Positions 59,893 to 64,000 of a stretch of 64,000 nucleotides of DNA are shown here, in pieces. Origin of the DNA: Rhodobacterales bacterium (lineage in GTDB: Bacteria; Pseudomonadota; Alphaproteobacteria; Rhodobacterales; Rhodobacteraceae); assembly GCA_002746935.1 (NCBI GenBank), contig PDRW01000025.1, positions 1-64,000 on the forward strand, given 5' to 3'. The position numbers and the translations under genes are program-made. Numbering within the stretch: the first letter of the stretch is position 1; every line of letters begins with the position of its first letter. The notes under the pieces were generated by a model. The model had not been told where the DNA came from. It saw only the letters and a program-made list of their open reading frames with translations, and made no database searches.

Positions 59893-60450
59893 ATGTTCAT
59901 CCAGACCGAATCCACGCCGAACCCGGCGACGCTGAAATTCCTTCCCGGCCGGACCGTGCTCGACGCAGGCTCCGCCGATTTTCCGACCGCCGAAGCCGCC
60001 GCCAACGCGCCGCTCGCGCGCCGGATCTTCGAGGTCGACGGGGTGACGGGGGTGTTTTTCGGCACGGATTTCGTGACCGTCACCAAGGCCGACGCCGTGG
60101 CCTGGGAGCACATCAAACCCGCGATTCTCGGTGCGATCGTGGAGCATTTCCAGTCCGGCGAGCCGGCGGTCGCGGGGCCGGTCGCGGGCGGCCACCGTCC
60201 TGTTGACGCGGAAAACGCCGAGCTGATCGGCCAGATTCAGGAGCTGCTCGATACCCGCGTGCGCCCCGCCGTCGCACAGGACGGCGGCGACATCATCTTC
60301 CACGGTTTCGATCGCGGTGTCGTCTATCTGCACCTGCAAGGCGCCTGCGCGGGCTGCCCCTCGTCGACATTGACCCTGAAGATGGGCATCGAAAACCTGC
60401 TCAAGCATTTTCTGCCGGAAGTGATCGAGGTGCGCGCCATTGCGCCCTGA
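59893..60450 (+). CDS. NifU family Fe-S cluster scaffold (Nfu type)
   Basis: 185 residues. An N-terminal Nfu domain (MFIQTESTPNPATLKFLPGR) precedes a C-terminal NifU-like domain with QDGGDIIFHGFDRG and the cluster-ligand motif CAGCPSSTLTLK (CxxC). It carries and delivers Fe-S clusters to target enzymes. Start at ATG 59893. Its 3' end overlaps the TTG start of tsaB by 11 bases. Confidence 0.93.
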   Translation: MFIQTESTPNPATLKFLPGRTVLDAGSADFPTAEAAANAPLARRIFEVDGVTGVFFGTDFVTVTKADAVAWEHIKPAILGAIVEHFQSGEPAVAGPVAGGHRPVDAENAELIGQIQELLDTRVRPAVAQDGGDIIFHGFDRGVVYLHLQGACAGCPSSTLTLKMGIENLLKHFLPEVIEVRAIAP

Positions 60451-61039
60451 TCCGGTCGTTCTGGGCTTCGACACGTCGGCCGCGCATTGCGCGGCCGCTT
60501 TGCTTGCGGGCGGAGACATCGTCGCCGCGCGGGTCGAGGAGATGCAACGCGGCCAGGCCGAACGGCTGATGCCGCTGCTCGAAGAACTGCTCAGCGAAGC
60601 CGGGTGCGGCTGGGCCGATCTTGACGCGCTGGGCGTGGGCATCGGCCCGGGCAATTTCACCGGCATCCGCATCGCCGTCGCCGCCGCCCGCGGCCTCGCG
60701 CTGGGGCTCGGAAAGCCCGCGATCGGCGTCGACGGGTTCGAGGCCCGCAGCTTCGGCAAAACCCCACCGTTCGCCTGCCTCGTCCCGGCCCCGCGCGGCG
60801 CGGTCTACCGGGTGGAGATGCACGAAACCGGGGCCTCAGACCCGGTGCTCCAGCCCCGCCCTGACGCCGCGCTCGGGCTCACCGTCCTGCCCGAGCCCCC
60901 AGTGGCCACCCAGGTGGAAAACATCGCCCGCGCCGCGGCCTGCCGCTGCCACGTCCCGCAGCCCCGCCCGGCGCCGCTCTACCTGCGCGCCGCCGACGCC
61001 GCCCCGCCGCGCGATCCGGCCCCGGTCATCCTGCCATGA
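60440..61039 (+). CDS. tsaB: tRNA threonylcarbamoyladenosine biosynthesis protein TsaB
   Basis: 199 residues of the ASKHA fold. VLGFDTSAAHCAAALL at the start, LMPLLEELLSEAG and the GIGPGNFTGIRIAVAAARGLALG motif define TsaB, the partner of TsaD in t6A modification of tRNA. The start is a TTG at 60440 within the end of the nfu gene. The acetyltransferase gene overlaps its stop by four bases, the usual tsaB-rimI pairing. Confidence 0.92.
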   Translation: MRPDPVVLGFDTSAAHCAAALLAGGDIVAARVEEMQRGQAERLMPLLEELLSEAGCGWADLDALGVGIGPGNFTGIRIAVAAARGLALGLGKPAIGVDGFEARSFGKTPPFACLVPAPRGAVYRVEMHETGASDPVLQPRPDAALGLTVLPEPPVATQVENIARAAACRCHVPQPRPAPLYLRAADAAPPRDPAPVILP

Positions 61040-61470
61040 CCCCGCCGGAGAGCAGCCCGGCCCTGACCCCGCAGGACATGGCCGCCCTCTACGCCCGCGC
61101 CTTCCCCGCCAGCCGCCCGTGGTCCGCCGCCGAGATCGCCGCGCTCACCGCCCCACCCGGCTTCGCCACCTGTGCCGAAACCGGCTTCGCCCTCGGTCGC
61201 AGCGTGGCCGGTGAGGCCGAACTGATCACCATCGCGGTCGACCCCGCCGCCCGCCGCAAAGGCACCGGCCGCGCCCTGCTCGACGCCTTCCACGCGCTGG
61301 CCCGCGCCCGGGGCGCCGCAACCGCCTTCCTTGAAGTCGCCGAAGACAATGCCCCCGCCCGCGCCCTCTACCGCGCCGCCGGCTGGCGCGAGACCGGCCG
61401 CCGCCGCGGCTATTACCAACGCCCGACCGGCCCGGTCGACGCCATCACCATGGCCCGCCCGCTCCCCTGA
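61036..61470 (+). CDS. rimI: GNAT acetyltransferase, RimI-like
   Basis: 144 residues. The acetyl-CoA site AVDPAARRKGTGRALLDAFH, FLEVAEDNAPARALYRAAGW and the terminal GRRRGYYQRP are typical of RimI, which acetylates the N-terminal alanine of ribosomal protein S18. Coupling to tsaB supports this over other GNAT roles. A reverse-oriented element copy follows. Confidence 0.88.
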   Translation: MTPPESSPALTPQDMAALYARAFPASRPWSAAEIAALTAPPGFATCAETGFALGRSVAGEAELITIAVDPAARRKGTGRALLDAFHALARARGAATAFLEVAEDNAPARALYRAAGWRETGRRRGYYQRPTGPVDAITMARPLP

Positions 61471-61473
61471 CCT

Positions 61474-61500
61474 GCTCCTTTTTCCTGGCCCAAATACTCA
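61474..61500 (-). repeat. GAGTATTTG...CCAGGAAAAAG element, copy g
   Basis: On the minus strand TGAGTATTTGGGCCAGGAAA with AAGGAG, starting four bases after the plus-strand rimI stop. Here the element reads against the preceding gene, and no minus-strand gene precedes it. Confidence 0.75.
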
Positions 61501-61617
61501 AACCCGGCGCCACCGCCCCCGCGACGCGGCCTGCACCCCCGGCAAAACCGGGGGACACAGGCCTGCCCCGCCCCGAATCCCTGGACATATCAAGGCCATT
61601 GCACCAATACCGACCCC

Positions 61618-62532
61618 ATGCAGATCTACCTCCCCATTGCCGAAGTCTCGGTCAACGCCTTCCTGCTCCTCGGTCTCGGGGGGCTTGTCGGGGTGCTTTC
61701 GGGCATCTTCGGTGTCGGCGGCGGCTTTCTGATGACGCCCCTGCTGTTCATGATCGGCATCCCGCCTGCGGTGGCGGTCGCGACCGAAGCCAACCAGATC
61801 GTCGCTTCTTCCTTCTCCGGGGTGCTCGCGCATCTCAAACGCCGGACGGTCGACATCAAGATGGGGATCGTGTTGCAGATCGGCGGGCTGATCGGCGCGA
61901 CGCTGGGGATCCAGCTGTTCAACTGGCTGAAAGCCATGGGCCAGGTCGATCTGCTGGTGAAACTTTCCTATGTGGTCTTTCTCAGCATCGTCGGCGCGCT
62001 GATGTTCATCGAATCGCTGCGTGCGATCCTGAAATCGCGCAGCGGCGCGCCACCCCCCACAAGGCGCAAACACACTTGGGTGCACAACCTGCCGTTCAAG
62101 ATGAAATTCCGCGCCTCCGGCCTCTATATCTCGGCCATCCCGCCGATCATGGTGGGGGTCATGGTCGGTATCCTCGCTGCGATCATGGGCGTCGGCGGCG
62201 GCTTCATCATGGTCCCGGCGATGATCTACATCCTCGGCATGCCGACCAAGGTGGTGGTGGGCACCTCGCTGTTCCAGATCATCCTCACCACCGCCTACAC
62301 CACGATGATGCATGCGACCACCAACTACACCGTCGACGTGGCGCTCGCGGTGCTGTTGCTGGTCGGCGGCGTCATCGGCGCACAGGTCGGCACCCGCATC
62401 GGGGTGAGGCTCAAGGCCGAACAGCTGCGGATATTGCTGGCAATGATGGTGCTTGCGGTCTGCATCAAGCTCGGGCTCGATCTGCTGATCGAACCCGCCG
62501 AGCTCTATGAAATCGGCGCGGGGGGGCATTGA
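61618..62532 (+). CDS. TauE/SafE (TSUP) family membrane transporter
   Basis: 304 residues with about eight membrane helices in two homologous halves, each with a glycine motif: SGIFGVGGGFLMTPLLFMIG (half one) and AAIMGVGGGFIMVPAMIYIL (half two). TSUP proteins export sulfite, sulfoacetate or related organic anions. The TIGR02186 gene begins one base after its stop; this pair recurs in alphaproteobacteria, suggesting a joint function. Confidence 0.9.
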   Translation: MQIYLPIAEVSVNAFLLLGLGGLVGVLSGIFGVGGGFLMTPLLFMIGIPPAVAVATEANQIVASSFSGVLAHLKRRTVDIKMGIVLQIGGLIGATLGIQLFNWLKAMGQVDLLVKLSYVVFLSIVGALMFIESLRAILKSRSGAPPPTRRKHTWVHNLPFKMKFRASGLYISAIPPIMVGVMVGILAAIMGVGGGFIMVPAMIYILGMPTKVVVGTSLFQIILTTAYTTMMHATTNYTVDVALAVLLLVGGVIGAQVGTRIGVRLKAEQLRILLAMMVLAVCIKLGLDLLIEPAELYEIGAGGH

Positions 62533-62533
62533 G

Positions 62534-63301
62534 ATGAACCGCCTGTTCGCGTTTCTGAGCTTCATCGCCTTGCTTTGCCTTCCGGCGCGGGCGCCCGCGG
62601 AAGAAATCGTCGCCGGGCTCAGCCAGAACGTGGTCTCGATCACCGCGACCTTCGTCGGCTCCGAGATTCTCGTCTTCGGCGCGGTCAAGCGCGAAGCCCC
62701 CGCGCCCGCGGGCGAGCTTGGCGTGGTCGTGGTGGTCGAGGGTCCGTCGCATCCGATCACCGTGCGCCGCAAGGCGCGCCGGGCGGGGATCTGGGTCAAT
62801 ACCGACAGCGTCGAGGTCGACCGCGCCCCCTCGTTCTACGCCATTTCCACCTCTGCTCCCTTCGCGGAGGTCATCGGCGAGAACGCCGACCGCGCCATGC
62901 ATGTCTCGATCCCGGAATCGATCCGCATCTTCTCCTCGGAGGATGTGGAAGACCCGGAGGCTTTCGCCGAAGCGGTGATCCGCATCCGCAAGAAATCCGG
63001 GCTCTACAAGATCGACGAAGGTAATGTCACCGTGACCGACGGCACCCTGTTCGACACCCGCATCGAACTGCCCGCGAACCTGACCGAAGGGGCCTACAAG
63101 ACGCGGATCTTTCTCACCCGGGGCGGCGAGGTGGTCTCGCAATACGCCACCGAGATCGACGTGCGCAAGGTCGGTCTCGAACGCTGGCTCTACAACCTGG
63201 CCCATGAACAGGCGCTGCTCTATGGGCTGATGTCGCTTGCCATCGCCGTGGCGGCGGGCTGGGGCGCCTCGGCCTTCTTCCGGATGGTGCTGCGGAACTG
63301 A
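62534..63301 (+). CDS. TIGR02186 family membrane-anchored protein
   Basis: 255 residues. A signal peptide (about 1-22) is followed by a periplasmic domain (EEIVAGLSQNVVSITATFVG, VVVEGPSHPITVRRKARRAG, IWVNTDSVEVDRAPSFYA) and a C-terminal membrane helix (about 230-250). This matches TIGR02186, a conserved family of unknown function found next to TSUP transporters. The ATG at 62534 directly follows the transporter stop. A periplasmic partner of the transporter is the simplest reading. Confidence 0.85.
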   Translation: MNRLFAFLSFIALLCLPARAPAEEIVAGLSQNVVSITATFVGSEILVFGAVKREAPAPAGELGVVVVVEGPSHPITVRRKARRAGIWVNTDSVEVDRAPSFYAISTSAPFAEVIGENADRAMHVSIPESIRIFSSEDVEDPEAFAEAVIRIRKKSGLYKIDEGNVTVTDGTLFDTRIELPANLTEGAYKTRIFLTRGGEVVSQYATEIDVRKVGLERWLYNLAHEQALLYGLMSLAIAVAAGWGASAFFRMVLRN

Positions 63302-63357
63302 ATTTGCGGGCAAATCTTTGGGGCAGGGTCTTCTGCCCGTGTCTTCCCCGGTGGCCG

Positions 63358-63789
63358 TCAGACCCGTCTGAGGCGGATCACCACGTCGATCCTGGAAATC
63401 TCGGTGCCTTCGGGAGCCGGCGGCAGGTTTGACACCGTTACCTCGCCCGAAGACCCGCCATGACCGGCATCCGCCAGCTCGCCGGTATCTTCGCAGTAGA
63501 AATGCGCATGGTTCGACACGTCGGTGTCGAAATAGCTGCGTGTGCCGTTCACGGTGATTTCGCGCAGAAGTCCCGCTTGCGAAAACACCTTGAGCGTATT
63601 GTATATCGTGGCCAGCGCAACCTTCCCGCCGCTTTCGCGCACCGCTTCGTAAAGGCTTTCGGCAGTCACATGACGGTGTTTCCCATCGCCCGCCAGAAGC
63701 CCGGCGATCAGCAGCCGCTGCCGGGTCAGGCGTACACCGGCCTTGTTGAGCCAGGCTGCGCTCCGGTGTTTTGCATCCCTGCCGGTCAT
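63358..63789 (-). CDS. irr: Fur-family iron response regulator Irr
   Basis: 143 residues. LNKAGVRLTRQRLLIAGLL and VALATIYNTLKVFSQAGLLR are the winged-helix DNA-binding part, and NHAHFYCEDTGEL the metal/haem region. Fur's Cys-rich zinc site is missing, as in Irr. Irr represses or activates iron genes according to haem state in alphaproteobacteria. Divergent from the probable fabA, a gene order I know from Rhodobacterales. Confidence 0.88.
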   Translation of the reverse strand: MTGRDAKHRSAAWLNKAGVRLTRQRLLIAGLLAGDGKHRHVTAESLYEAVRESGGKVALATIYNTLKVFSQAGLLREITVNGTRSYFDTDVSNHAHFYCEDTGELADAGHGGSSGEVTVSNLPPAPEGTEISRIDVVIRLRRV

Positions 63790-63982
63790 TTTGTTTCAGT
63801 CTTGTTCCAGTTCAATGCGCTGGTACCGGACGATAAGGGGCAAGGCCCGGTTTTTCAAACCTTTTCCCGCACCGCGGTCAGGCATCCCGCCCTTGCCGCG
63901 CCCTTGCCGCGCCCTTGCCCCGGCCCGCCCCCCGGGTGTACGCTCGCCCAAACTCCCCGGCAAGAAAGGCTGCGACGCCCCA
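63790..63982. promoter_or_regulatory. Divergent irr/fabA region
   Basis: 193 bases between divergent starts. Near irr (63785-63830) the sequence is A/T-richer with TTTGTTTCAG and TTGTTCCAGTTC words, a likely promoter zone. 63880-63950 is low-complexity CCCTTGCCGCG repeated three times. Confidence 0.4.
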
Positions 63983-64000
63983 ATGGCAGATTATCCCACC
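63983..64000 (+). CDS. fabA: Start of probable 3-hydroxydecanoyl-ACP dehydratase (partial)
   Basis: Six codons (MADYPT) before the window ends, with AAGAAAGG about 15 bases upstream. MADYPT is how I recall Rhodobacterales FabA beginning, and irr is its usual divergent neighbour. Too short to prove. Confidence 0.5.

Overview
The window reads as chromosomal DNA of an alphaproteobacterium, most likely a Rhodobacterales (Rhodobacteraceae/Paracoccaceae-type) species. The basis is very high G+C, an Irr regulator divergent from what looks like fabA, a DUF2125 protein, an alphaproteobacterial CsgH curli chaperone, a membrane-anchored MoeB, and a recurrent GAGTATTTGGGCCAGG-type intergenic element that I know from this order. 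Species cannot be set from sequence alone. Apart from an IS630-type transposase tail at the left edge, I see no mobile elements, tRNA, rRNA or CRISPR array.

Layout. 0-7 kb: transposase tail, DUF2125 protein, a MotA/MotB-like proton-channel pair whose B subunit carries a very long coiled coil, a YkgJ-type cysteine-cluster protein, then murJ. 7-18 kb: housekeeping (glnD, an LpoA/LppC-like lipoprotein, rsmI, yraN, gshB, an HSL-type hydrolase, yifB/comM, a GST with a cysteine-rich tail, a histidine phosphatase with cobU). 18-27 kb: chaN, a small Cys protein with membrane-anchored moeB, dut and coaBC, a 32-bp tandem hairpin array, an SH3 protein, a D-2-hydroxyacid dehydrogenase, an HExxH lipoprotein, glyA, nadK. 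27-31 kb: a compact curli locus (curlin, CsgH, curlin, strong terminator) facing a regulator with a pseudo-receiver and an AAA+ domain lacking GAFTGA. 31-40 kb: DUF4342, prpE, a secreted Ala/Pro/Glu-rich protein, nucleoside salvage (cdd-deoB-upp), a SPOR protein, an unknown membrane protein.

40-53 kb is a catabolic island: acyl-CoA synthetase, ligC, a tandem-HTH LysR regulator, galB-ligK-galD-ligI-ligA-ligB, an AraC (PobR-type) regulator and pobA. Together these encode 4-hydroxybenzoate to protocatechuate (PobA), 4,5-extradiol cleavage (LigAB), dehydrogenation to 2-pyrone-4,6-dicarboxylate (LigC), hydrolysis (LigI), tautomerisation (GalD), hydration (GalB) and aldol cleavage (LigK) to pyruvate and oxaloacetate. 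The set mixes Sphingobium-type (LigABCI) and Pseudomonas-type (GalB, GalD) enzymes. 53-64 kb: VanZ-like protein, a degenerate site-2-protease-like membrane protein, fabB, ppk2, an M23 peptidase, nfu, tsaB, a RimI-like acetyltransferase, a TauE/SafE transporter with a TIGR02186 partner, irr, and the first codons of a probable fabA.

The least explained structure is non-coding. Four intergenic sites carry arrays of degenerate octamers held in strict 8-bp phase (CCGGAATT, CCGGACTA, CCAATAGT and similar) that fold into long palindromes. Seven sites carry a GAGTATTTG...CCAGGAAAAAG element, usually after a G/C hairpin just past a stop codon, and at one site the hairpin part is amplified into 32-bp tandem units.
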